Of a DNA stretch of 64,000 nt, positions 17,144-25,027 are shown in pieces (positions within the stretch are counted from its first letter, which is position 1; each line of letters opens with the position of its first letter). Below the pieces are notes generated by a model. It ran no database searches and had not been told where the DNA came from. It saw only the letters and a list, made by a program, of their open reading frames with translations. The DNA is from Bacteroidales bacterium. GTDB lineage: Bacteria > Bacteroidota > Bacteroidia > Bacteroidales > Marinilabiliaceae. The position numbers were made by a program, and so were the translations under genes. The DNA is taken from contig JAGCYH010000002.1 of NCBI GenBank assembly GCA_017960905.1, forward strand, positions 25,363 through 89,362, read 5' to 3'.

Positions 17144-18734
17144 ATACATTTTCGTTACCGGCGGTGTTGTTTCGTCGCTTGGCAAGGGAATTATTTCGGC
17201 CAGCATAGGGCAGTTGCTTCAGGCGCGCGGCTACAAAATCACTATCCAGAAGTTCGACCCCTACATCAACATCGACCCGGGCACTCTCAACCCCTACGAG
17301 CACGGCGAGTGCTACGTAACCGTCGATGGTATGGAAACTGACCTCGATTTGGGTCATTATGAGCGTTTTACAGGTATAAAAACCACCTGCAACAACTCTA
17401 TCACCACAGGCCGAATCTATCAGGCCGTAATCGACCAGGAGCGCCACGGCGACTATCTGGGACGCACCATTCAGGTTGTCCCGCACATCACCGACGAGAT
17501 AAAGCGCCGCATTCGTGCCAATGCCGAGAGCGAGCATTTCGACTTTGTCATTTCGGAGATTGGCGGCACGATAGGCGACATCGAGAGTGCGCCATTCATG
17601 GAGGCCATACGCCAGTTGCGATGGGAGCTTGGGCGCAACGCTATCAACATACACCTCACCTACGTGCCTTACCTGAGGGCGGCTGGCGAGTTTAAGACAA
17701 AACCTACGCAACACTCTGTAAAAGAGCTGCAAAGCATGGGTATTCAGCCCGACATACTTATTCTGCGCACCGAGTATCATCTCGAGCAGGGCATACTCAA
17801 CAAGGTGGCTTCGTTCTGCAACGTTGAGCCGGCGTGTGTGGTGCAAAGCGAGGATTTGCCGAGCATCTACGAAGTGCCTGTGAATATGCAGCGACAGGGA
17901 CTCGACAGCTCAATACTGACCAAGTTCGGCGTTGTGGCAGGCAGCGAGCATCAGGCCGACATGCAGTCGTGGAATCATTTTCTGCAATTGCAGAAAATGG
18001 CCACCGAAGAGGTGCGCATAGGTCTGGTGGGCAAATACGACCTGCAGGACGCTTACAAAAGCATACGCGAGAGCTTGCATCTGGCGGCCATTTACAATGG
18101 CCGCAAAGCAAAACTGCAATTTATTAACAGTGAGCTTATTACGCCCGAAAATGTAGCCGAGAAACTGGCCGGACTGGCTGGCATTGTCGTTTGCCCGGGT
18201 TTCGGTCAGCGCGGAATTGAAGGAAAGATAACAGCCATAAATTACACTCGTACGCATAATATTCCTACCTTTGGCATCTGTTTGGGTATGCAGATGATGG
18301 TAATCGAATTTGCACGTTATGTGCTTGGATATCAGGATGCTGACAGCATGGAGATGAATCCGTCGACAGCTCACAGCGTCATAGATATCATGGAGGAGCA
18401 GAAGCAGATTACCGACAAGGGCGGCACAATGCGCCTTGGAGCTTACGACTGCGAGCTTCTCGAGGACAGCCGTGTGCGCGCCATTTATGGCAGCGCACAC
18501 ATCAGCGAACGCCATCGCCACCGATACGAGTTTAACAACAAGTATCTGGCTGAATATGAGCAAAATGGCATGAAATGCGTCGGACACAACCCACGGTCGG
18601 GATTGGTTGAAATAGTCGAGATACCAGAGCATCGCTGGTTTATCGGCACTCAGTTCCACCCCGAATATGTCAGTACAGTATTGAATCCGCATCCGTTGTT
18701 TGTTGATTTTATAAAAAACGCAATGGAGGGATAA
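17121..18734 (+). CDS. pyrG: CTP synthase
   Basis: 537 residues, standard length. Converts UTP to CTP using ATP and glutamine. N-terminal synthetase domain with GGVVSSLGKGI (14-24) and KFDPYINIDPGTLNP; C-terminal class I glutaminase with nucleophile Cys387 (FGICLGMQ) and His/Glu in TQFHPEY (~513-515). The start codon lies inside the end of the purF-like gene (23-bp overlap), supporting a single transcript and translational coupling. One of several glutamine-consuming enzymes in this operon. Confidence 0.97.
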   Translation: MSHLSETKYIFVTGGVVSSLGKGIISASIGQLLQARGYKITIQKFDPYINIDPGTLNPYEHGECYVTVDGMETDLDLGHYERFTGIKTTCNNSITTGRIYQAVIDQERHGDYLGRTIQVVPHITDEIKRRIRANAESEHFDFVISEIGGTIGDIESAPFMEAIRQLRWELGRNAINIHLTYVPYLRAAGEFKTKPTQHSVKELQSMGIQPDILILRTEYHLEQGILNKVASFCNVEPACVVQSEDLPSIYEVPVNMQRQGLDSSILTKFGVVAGSEHQADMQSWNHFLQLQKMATEEVRIGLVGKYDLQDAYKSIRESLHLAAIYNGRKAKLQFINSELITPENVAEKLAGLAGIVVCPGFGQRGIEGKITAINYTRTHNIPTFGICLGMQMMVIEFARYVLGYQDADSMEMNPSTAHSVIDIMEEQKQITDKGGTMRLGAYDCELLEDSRVRAIYGSAHISERHRHRYEFNNKYLAEYEQNGMKCVGHNPRSGLVEIVEIPEHRWFIGTQFHPEYVSTVLNPHPLFVDFIKNAMEG

Positions 18735-18756
18735 CCAAATAATTAGAACAAAGAAA

Positions 18757-19857
18757 ATGAAAACTGCGATTGAAAACGAAAAGCCGAAAAAGACACTTCT
18801 AAAGCTCGAGGACGGCTCTGTGTTCGAGGGCACATCGTTCGGCTACGAGAAATCCGTAGCCGGCGAATTGTGTTTCTACACCGCCATGACGGGCTACCCC
18901 GAAAGTCTTACCGACCCCTCGTACCGTGGCCAGATTCTCGTGCCCACATATCCGATGATTGGCAACTACGGCGTGCCGTCCGACGAATACGACGCCAACG
19001 GCGTCTCGCGTTTTTTCGAATCCGACAAGATACAATGTCAGGCTCTGATTATTCAGAATTATTCGGAGCAATACAGCCACTGGGATTCCGACCGTAGCCT
19101 GTCGGCGTGGCTCAAGCAGCACAAGGTGCCGGCTTTGTGCGACATCGACACACGCGCGCTCACTCAGAAGCTGCGCGACAAAGGCGCCATGCTCGGCAAG
19201 ATTATCTTCGACGATGCCGATGTGGAAATGTCGGACCCGAACAAGCGCAATCTGGTTGCCGAAGTGTCGGCAACCGAAGTCAGAACCTACGGCAACGGCA
19301 GCAAAAAAGTGCTCATGATCGACTGCGGAATGAAAAACAACATTCTCCGCTGCCTGCTCCGCTTCGACGTGCAGGTGAAGCGCGTGCCTTGGGACTACGA
19401 CTTCCGCGGCGAAGAGTACGACGGCCTTTTCGTGTCGAACGGTCCGGGCGACCCAGCGCAGTGCAAAGCCACTATCGAACATCTGTCTTGGGCCATTGCC
19501 CAAGACAAACCTATAATGGGCATTTGCCTTGGCAATCAGCTACTTGCACTTGCCGCTGGCGCTAAAACGTACAAACTCAAATACGGCCATCGCGGGCACA
19601 ACGTGCCCGTGAAGGAGGTTGGTACACATCATTGCCTCATCACATCGCAGAACCACGGCTTTGCCATCGACGACGCTACGCTGCCTGCCGATTGGCGGCC
19701 GCTCTACGTCAATCTCAACGACGGCACCAACGAAGGCATACAACACGCCACTAAGCCGTTTTTCTCTACGCAGTTCCACCCCGAAGCCTCGAGCGGACCG
19801 GTAGATTCTATGGAACTCTTCCAGCGTTTTGTTAATTATATGAATGTAAAAGCCTAA
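18757..19857 (+). CDS. carA: Carbamoyl-phosphate synthase, small (glutaminase) subunit
   Basis: 366 residues. Releases ammonia from glutamine and channels it to CarB for carbamoyl phosphate (arginine and pyrimidines). N-terminal CarA domain (LKLEDGSVFEGTSFG), then class I glutaminase with Cys257 (GICLGNQLLALAAG) and STQFHPEASSGP. It lies 22 bp after pyrG and 16 bp before carB. Confidence 0.97.
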   Translation: MKTAIENEKPKKTLLKLEDGSVFEGTSFGYEKSVAGELCFYTAMTGYPESLTDPSYRGQILVPTYPMIGNYGVPSDEYDANGVSRFFESDKIQCQALIIQNYSEQYSHWDSDRSLSAWLKQHKVPALCDIDTRALTQKLRDKGAMLGKIIFDDADVEMSDPNKRNLVAEVSATEVRTYGNGSKKVLMIDCGMKNNILRCLLRFDVQVKRVPWDYDFRGEEYDGLFVSNGPGDPAQCKATIEHLSWAIAQDKPIMGICLGNQLLALAAGAKTYKLKYGHRGHNVPVKEVGTHHCLITSQNHGFAIDDATLPADWRPLYVNLNDGTNEGIQHATKPFFSTQFHPEASSGPVDSMELFQRFVNYMNVKA

Positions 19858-19873
19858 TAATGAATTGAATACT

Positions 19874-22800
19874 ATGAGCGACGAAATAAAAAAAATATTG
19901 GTGTTGGGCAGCGGTGCCCTCAAAATTGGTGAATCGGGCGAGTTCGACTATTCGGGCTCGCAAGCGCTTAAGGCATTGCACGAAGAGGGCAAATTCACCA
20001 TTCTGGTCAACCCCAACATTGCCACAGTGCAGACTTCGGAAGGCGTTGCCGACCGTATCTACTATCTGCCTATCACGCCCGAATTTGTCGAGCGTGTCAT
20101 TCAGAAGGAAAAACCCGACGCCATAATGCTGTCGTTTGGTGGCCAAACTGCGCTCAACTGCGGCGTAAAACTCTATGAGAGTGGCGTTTTCGAACGTTAC
20201 GGAGTCAAAGTCATCGGTACGCCCGTCGATGCCATCATCAACACCGAAGACCGCGAGCTCTTTGCCGATATGATGCGAAGCATCAATGTGAAGACGGCTC
20301 ACAGCGTGGCTGTGAGCTCTATCGACGAGGCTATGGAGGTTGTACGCACCATCGGCTATCCGGTCATAGTGCGCGCTGCCTACACGCTCGGCGGCTTGGG
20401 CTCTGGCTTTTGCAACAACGACGACGAGCTTCGCAAACTCGCCGAACAGGCTTTCACATTCTCGCCGCAAATTCTTATCGAAGAATCGCTCAAAGGCTGG
20501 AAAGAAATTGAATATGAGGTAGTTCGCGACCAATACGACAACTGCATCACCGTCTGCAACATGGAGAACTTCGACCCGCTCGGCATTCACACCGGCGAGA
20601 GTGTCGTTGTGGCGCCTTCGCAGACGCTCAGCGACCACGAATATCACAAACTGCGCGAGATTGCCATTAAAATCGTGCGCCGCGTGGGCATCATAGGCGA
20701 GTGTAACGTTCAGTACGCCCTTGCGCCCGACAGCGAGGATTATCGCGTCATTGAGGTCAATGCGCGCCTGAGCCGCTCGTCGGCTCTGGCATCGAAAGCC
20801 ACCGGATATCCGCTGGCTTTCGTGGCCGCAAAATTAGGTCTCGGCTATGGCCTCGACGAAATCAAAAACTCTGTAACGCAGTGTACTTCAGCGTTTTTCG
20901 AGCCAGCTCTCGATTATGTTGTCTGCAAAATTCCGCGTTGGGATTTGGGCAAATTCGACGGCGTGTCGAAACTCATTGGCTCGTCGATGAAGTCGGTGGG
21001 CGAGGTGATGGCCATCGGCCGCACCTTCGAAGAGGCCATTCAGAAAGGCCTGCGCATGGTAGGGCAGGGCTTGCATGGTTTTGTGGCCAATACCGTTAAT
21101 ATCCCCGATGTCGACTACGAGCTGCGCAACCCGACCGACAAACGTCTGCCGGCTATCGCAATAGCTTTCGATATGGGCTATACCGTTGACCAACTGCACG
21201 ATATAACAAAAATCGACCGCTGGTTCCTCTACCGGTTGCACAATATTTACCGCATGAAATGCGAGCTTGAAGCTATTGCCGAGGCTCGTACGCCGCTCGC
21301 CGATTGCCGAGAGGCAATCGACAAGGCGAAACGTCTCGGTTTCTCCGACTATCAGATAGGCAAATTCATTATCAAAGACGCTTCGGTGTCGCCTCACGAC
21401 AAAGGCCTTCAGATACGCCAGCTGCGCAAGCAGTGGGGCATTGTGCCCGTTGTGAAGCAGATTGATACTACTGCAGGCGAATATCCTGCCCGCACCAACT
21501 ATATGTATCTCACCTACAACGGCAGTAAAAACGACCTTAGCATTGCTTCGCAAGAGCTCAGCAAGCACGAGTCGGTCATTGTGCTCGGCTCGGGCGCTTA
21601 CCGCATAGGCTCGTCGGTCGAATTCGACTGGTGCGGCGTCGCCGCTCTGAAGAAGATTCAGGAGATGGGCCTCAAAGCCATCATGATAAACTACAACCCC
21701 GAAACCGTCAGCACCGACTACGACGTGTGCGACCAGCTCTTCTTCGACGAGCTCACGCTTGAGCGTGTGCTCGACATCTGCGACATAGAGCAGCCCAAGG
21801 GCGTGATAGTGTCGACGGGCGGACAGATTCCGAACAACCTTGCCTTGCTGCTTGCCGACCAAGGTGTCAGAATTCTCGGCACTTCGGCCGAGTCGATTGA
21901 TATTGCCGAGGACCGTCAGAAATTCTCGCAAATGTGCGACCGCCTCGGCATCGACCAGCCACGATGGAAAGAGCTTACCAAGATGGACGAAATCTACGAT
22001 TTCGTCGATGAGGTCGGACTGCCTGTTATGATACGCCCGTCGTACGTCCTCTCGGGCGCTGCCATGCGCGTTGTCAGCAACAAGGAAGAGCTTGCCGACG
22101 CTTTGCAGAATGCTGCCGTAGTGAGCCAGGAGCATCCGGTTGTCGTTACCGAATTCCTGCAGCGCGCCAAAGAGGTTGAGATTGACGCCGTGGCGCAAAA
22201 CGGCGAGATAAAGTGCTACGCCATAAGCGAGCACATCGAGTACGCCGGCGTGCACTCGGGCGACGCTACAGTTGTCTTTCCGGCGCAAAAACTTTATTAT
22301 GAGACTATTAGACGCATCAAGCGCACGGCAAAGCAGATTGCTAAAGAACTCAATATCAGCGGCCCGTTCAACATTCAGTTTTTGGCCAAAGACAATAAAT
22401 TGCGAGTTATAGAATGCAACTTGCGTGCAAGCCGCAGCTTCCCGTTTGTGTCGAAAATAACGAAGTTCAACTTCATCGGCATGGCTACCGAAATTATGCT
22501 TGGCAAAGAGGTTGAGCCGTTCGGCAAAAACTTTGCCGACATAGACTATGTCGGCATCAAGTCGTCGCAGTTCTCGTTTGCCCGCTTGCTCAAGGCCGAC
22601 CCGATTCTCGGTGTCGACATGGCCTCTACAGGCGAGGTGGCCTGCATTGGCGACAACTACTACGAGGCGCTGCTCAAGAGTATGCTCTCGGTGGGTTTCC
22701 ACATTCCCGACAAGCAGAAAGGCATTCTCATGTCGTCGGGTGAGGCACGCTCGAAAGTTGAGCTGCTCGAGGCTGCCCGCCTCTTGCACGACGACGGATA

Positions 22801-23116
22801 CACCATCTACGCCACTTCGGGTACGTCCAAGTTCCTCGCCCAGTCGGGCATCGAAACCGAAGAGGTCCATTGGCCCGATTCTGCCGAAAAACCCAACGTG
22901 CTCGACATCATACGCGACCACAAAATCGACTTGGTTGTCAACATACCGAAAAACCACACCGAACGAGAGTTGCAAAACGGTTATCTCATTCGCCGTGCCG
23001 CTGTCGACCACAATATCCCGCTCATCACCAACGCCCGCTTGGCGTCGGCTTTCATCCGAGCCTTCTCGGAGTACGGCTCCGACAAACTGGAGATAAAACA
23101 CTGGGCGGAGTATTAG
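19874..23116 (+). CDS. carB: Carbamoyl-phosphate synthase, large subunit
   Basis: 1080 residues. I start at the ATG at 19874 (MSDEIKKILVLGSG) rather than the in-frame TTG nine bases earlier. Two duplicated ATP-grasp halves are visible, each starting with a VLGSGA-RIG or -KIG type motif (residues ~10 and ~570), and a C-terminal allosteric MGS-like domain (~940-1080, TSGTSKFLAQSG). Makes carbamoyl phosphate from bicarbonate, ATP and ammonia supplied by CarA. Last gene before a repeat-containing break in the operon. Confidence 0.97.
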   Translation: MSDEIKKILVLGSGALKIGESGEFDYSGSQALKALHEEGKFTILVNPNIATVQTSEGVADRIYYLPITPEFVERVIQKEKPDAIMLSFGGQTALNCGVKLYESGVFERYGVKVIGTPVDAIINTEDRELFADMMRSINVKTAHSVAVSSIDEAMEVVRTIGYPVIVRAAYTLGGLGSGFCNNDDELRKLAEQAFTFSPQILIEESLKGWKEIEYEVVRDQYDNCITVCNMENFDPLGIHTGESVVVAPSQTLSDHEYHKLREIAIKIVRRVGIIGECNVQYALAPDSEDYRVIEVNARLSRSSALASKATGYPLAFVAAKLGLGYGLDEIKNSVTQCTSAFFEPALDYVVCKIPRWDLGKFDGVSKLIGSSMKSVGEVMAIGRTFEEAIQKGLRMVGQGLHGFVANTVNIPDVDYELRNPTDKRLPAIAIAFDMGYTVDQLHDITKIDRWFLYRLHNIYRMKCELEAIAEARTPLADCREAIDKAKRLGFSDYQIGKFIIKDASVSPHDKGLQIRQLRKQWGIVPVVKQIDTTAGEYPARTNYMYLTYNGSKNDLSIASQELSKHESVIVLGSGAYRIGSSVEFDWCGVAALKKIQEMGLKAIMINYNPETVSTDYDVCDQLFFDELTLERVLDICDIEQPKGVIVSTGGQIPNNLALLLADQGVRILGTSAESIDIAEDRQKFSQMCDRLGIDQPRWKELTKMDEIYDFVDEVGLPVMIRPSYVLSGAAMRVVSNKEELADALQNAAVVSQEHPVVVTEFLQRAKEVEIDAVAQNGEIKCYAISEHIEYAGVHSGDATVVFPAQKLYYETIRRIKRTAKQIAKELNISGPFNIQFLAKDNKLRVIECNLRASRSFPFVSKITKFNFIGMATEIMLGKEVEPFGKNFADIDYVGIKSSQFSFARLLKADPILGVDMASTGEVACIGDNYYEALLKSMLSVGFHIPDKQKGILMSSGEARSKVELLEAARLLHDDGYTIYATSGTSKFLAQSGIETEEVHWPDSAEKPNVLDIIRDHKIDLVVNIPKNHTERELQNGYLIRRAAVDHNIPLITNARLASAFIRAFSEYGSDKLEIKHWAEY

Positions 23117-23120
23117 GGTA

Positions 23121-23174
23121 GCGAGTAATGTGTAAAGAGTAAAGATTAAAGTAGAGACGTACAGTAGTGCGTCT
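23121..23174 (+). repeat. Third copy of heptamer plus palindrome repeat, diverged
   Basis: GAGTAAT/GTGTAAA/GAGTAAA heptamers (23122-23150), then AGACGTACAGTAGTGCGTCT (23155-23174), a decayed version of the palindrome at 6899-6918. It fills the only sizeable gap (84 bp) inside the gltB-dapF gene string. Confidence 0.7.
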
Positions 23175-23200
23175 CAACAAGATAAATTATTAATTTAAAA

Positions 23201-24043
23201 ATGAAGGTTCAGTTTACAAAAATGCACGGTGCCGGCAACGATTATATTTACGTCAACACCATGCAATACGACATACAGAATCCGTCGGCAGTGTCGGTGG
23301 AGTGGAGCAAACCTCACTTTGGTATCGGTAGCGATGGGCTGATACTGATAGGTAAGCCGACATTGCCTACGGCGGATTTCTCAATGCGCATTTTCAACAA
23401 CGACGGTTCGGAGGCAATGATGTGCGGCAATGGAGCACGTTGCGTAGCCAAATATTTGTACGACAAGCATTTGACTCGCAGAAATCCTATTCGTCTCGAA
23501 ACACTGTCGGGCATCAAGGTACTCTCGCTCAGCATTGGCGCCGACGATACCGTACAGTCGGTGACCGTCGATATGGGCGAACCTTCGTTCGACAATGCTG
23601 CGCAATGCTGTCTGCCGCCTTCGGCTTTGCCGAAAGGCGAGTTCGAAGTGGGCGGTTTCCGAGGTACGTTCGTCTCGATGGGCAATCCGCACTTTGTCAT
23701 CTTCACCGACGACGATGTGGAGCAAATGCCCATTGATACTTATGGTCCTCAACTTGAGCACAGTACAGTCTTTCCGCAGCGATGCAACATCGAGTTTGCC
23801 CAGCTTCGCCCCGACGGCACTATACGCATGCGGGTATGGGAGCGCGGTTCGGGCATCACGCTCGCCTGTGGCACCGGCGCGTGCGCTACGGCGGTCGCCG
23901 CAGCGCTCACAGGCCGCACCGGCCGCCAATCTGCCATACAGATGGACGGCGGCCGCCTCAACATCGAATGGAACGAGGCCACTAACCACGTCATGATGAT
24001 GGGCGAAGCCGTCATCGTTTTCGAAGGAGAAATCGATCTGTAA
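23201..24043 (+). CDS. dapF: Diaminopimelate epimerase
   Basis: 280 residues. Converts LL- to meso-diaminopimelate for peptidoglycan and lysine. Both catalytic cysteines are present: Cys75 ([15 protein letters not shown]) and Cys223 ([13 protein letters not shown]); the N-terminus [12 protein letters not shown] is diagnostic. Acts directly after DapL, encoded earlier in the same string, so this operon holds the last two steps to meso-DAP. Separated from carB by the repeat at 23121-23174, so it may partly rely on a separate promoter, but none is evident. Confidence 0.96.
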   Translation: MKVQFTKMHGAGNDYIYVNTMQYDIQNPSAVSVEWSKPHFGIGSDGLILIGKPTLPTADFSMRIFNNDGSEAMMCGNGARCVAKYLYDKHLTRRNPIRLETLSGIKVLSLSIGADDTVQSVTVDMGEPSFDNAAQCCLPPSALPKGEFEVGGFRGTFVSMGNPHFVIFTDDDVEQMPIDTYGPQLEHSTVFPQRCNIEFAQLRPDGTIRMRVWERGSGITLACGTGACATAVAAALTGRTGRQSAIQMDGGRLNIEWNEATNHVMMMGEAVIVFEGEIDL

Positions 24044-24088
24044 CCTCTATGTTTTGCCGCAAGGCTTAAGTGATACAACGCTGACAAT

Positions 24089-24113
24089 GTAAGTGAATCA
24101 CGTAAATACATGG
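24089..24113 (+). promoter_or_regulatory. Candidate operator/activator site upstream of the glnK promoter
   Basis: Counterpart of the 7655-7679 element (20/25 identical; core CGTAAATACATGG at 24101-24113), again exactly 27 bp before the -33 box. Confidence 0.6.
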
Positions 24114-24140
24114 TTTACAGGTAAAAAAAACATGAAAATA

Positions 24141-24172
24141 TTTGGAGGCAGATTGACGGCAATGTATTTTTG
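24141..24172 (+). promoter_or_regulatory. glnK-amtB operon promoter
   Basis: -33 TTTG (24141-24144), 20-nt spacer, -7 TATTTTTG (24165-24172). The -33 context AAAATATTTGG is the same as in the gltB promoter. The gap 24044-24633 (590 bp) has no conventional gene; it holds this promoter and two attenuator units. Confidence 0.8.
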
Positions 24173-24196
24173 CAATGAATAAAAAAAGCAGACAAG

Positions 24197-24313
24197 ATGA
24201 CTGTTAAATTTACATACAACGATTTTCTGAATAATAATCAGAATAATAATCAGAACCAGAATAATAATCAGGTTCTGAATTGCTCGTTGTTTGCATTTAC
24301 CAGTCGAATGTAA
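24197..24313 (+). CDS. Asn/Gln-rich leader peptide 1 of the glnK-amtB operon (attenuator unit 3)
   Basis: A 38-codon ORF starting MTVKFTYN, clearly related to gltB leader 1 (MTVGFTYN). Twelve Asn and four Gln codons form NNNQNNNQNQNNNQ, built from AAT AAT AAT CAG. Folding: ACAACGA (24216-24222) with TCGTTGT (24284-24290) outside, and CAGAACC (24251-24257) with GGTTCTG (24271-24277) inside. CCAGTC (24300-24305) is complementary (one G-U) to GGCTGG at 24347-24352. The segment from CGTTG to CCAG resembles that of gltB leader 2 at nucleotide level but is read in a different frame here. Confidence 0.78.
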   Translation: MTVKFTYNDFLNNNQNNNQNQNNNQVLNCSLFAFTSRM

Positions 24314-24344
24314 CAGAAAACGACAGAACGATATAAAGAAAACG

Positions 24345-24374
24345 AAGGCTGGTTCGAAAGAATCAGCCTTTTTT
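24345..24374 (+). terminator. Attenuator terminator 3 (glnK operon)
   Basis: AAGGCTGGTTC (24345-24355), GAAA tetraloop, GAATCAGCCTT (24360-24370), with the T run continuing to 24374. One G-U pair. Very stable intrinsic terminator before any protein gene of the operon. Confidence 0.93.
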
Positions 24375-24402
24375 AATTTAGTAAAAACAAAAAAAAGAAA
24401 TT

Positions 24403-24543
24403 ATGGAAAGTTTTAGCAAGGGCTTCGGCTACAGAATGGCAGACATGGTTAATAATAACCAGAATAATAATCAGAACCAGAATAATAATCAGGTTCTCAA
24501 TTGTTCATGCGCATTTACCAGCCTGATGCGACAGAAAAAATAA
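24403..24543 (+). CDS. Asn/Gln-rich leader peptide 2 of the glnK-amtB operon (attenuator unit 4)
   Basis: A 46-codon ORF starting MESFSKGFGYRM, related at its start to gltB leader 2 (MKSF). Eleven Asn and five Gln codons; the central NNNQNNNQNQNNNQ is the same as in leader 3. AGAACC (24473-24478) pairs with GGTTCT (24492-24497), and TGGTT/AACCA forms another small hairpin. CCAGCC (24518-24523) is complementary to GGCTGG (24571-24576). The ORF stops 18 nt after CCAGCC, so a ribosome finishing the peptide could mask that segment. Confidence 0.78.
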   Translation: MESFSKGFGYRMADMVNNNQNNNQNQNNNQVLNCSCAFTSLMRQKK

Positions 24544-24570
24544 GGGACAATAAACAATAGATAGACGAAA

Positions 24571-24598
24571 GGCTGGTTCGAAAGAATCGGCCTTTTTT
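24571..24598 (+). terminator. Attenuator terminator 4 (glnK operon)
   Basis: GGCTGGTTC (24571-24579), GAAA loop, GAATCGGCC (24584-24592), six T. Relative to terminator 3 the 3' arm carries an A-to-G change that turns a U-A pair into U-G, so pairing is kept. 35 bp before glnK. Confidence 0.92.
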
Positions 24599-24633
24599 AA
24601 TTTTTAAGTATTAACAATTAAAACAGTAACAAA

Positions 24634-24981
24634 ATGAAAAAGATTGAAGCAATCATCCGCAAGACGAAGTTCGAGGATGTGAAAGAGGCGCTTTTGCAAT
24701 CAGACATCAACTGGTTCGAATACCACAACGTTCACGGCATTGGCCAGAGCCGTGAGGAGCGCATCTACCGCGGAGTGCAGTATTCAACCGATGTGATTGA
24801 GCGTGTGGCACTTACAATTGTTTGCCGCGACCAGTTCGTCGAACCTACTGTGAAAGTCATCTTGCAGGTTGCCCACACCGGCGAAATCGGCGACGGACGC
24901 ATCTTTGTAAGCGACGTACTCGACACGTGGAGCATTCGCACCGGTGAAAACGGCGACACAGTGCTGAGAGACAAAAAGTAA
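24634..24981 (+). CDS. glnK: PII nitrogen regulatory protein
   Basis: 115 residues. Trimeric cytosolic signal protein that binds ATP/ADP and 2-oxoglutarate and, in the GlnK branch, plugs AmtB. N-terminus KKIEAIIRKTKFEDVKEAL, T-loop ending IYRGVQY (Tyr50 at the position of the uridylylated Tyr51 of enteric PII), B-loop TGEIGDGRIFV and C-loop IRTGE are all present. Located 46 bp before amtB, the usual glnK-amtB arrangement. Whether the Tyr is modified in this lineage is not known. Controlled by the two upstream attenuators. Confidence 0.95.
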   Translation: MKKIEAIIRKTKFEDVKEALLQSDINWFEYHNVHGIGQSREERIYRGVQYSTDVIERVALTIVCRDQFVEPTVKVILQVAHTGEIGDGRIFVSDVLDTWSIRTGENGDTVLRDKK

Positions 24982-25027
24982 TTAATTAACATTTAAGACA
25001 ACAACAACATTTTTAAATTTTTGAATT

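Noticed and set aside
20888..23101. Long antisense open frame opposite carB, and others opposite pyrG, glnN and amtB
   Set aside because: Codon-bias shadows of well-identified genes on the + strand.
24197..24543. Small Asn-rich ORFs as ordinary functional proteins
   Set aside because: Peptide ends are not conserved although the RNA is; each ORF is followed by a terminator with matching antiterminator segment.
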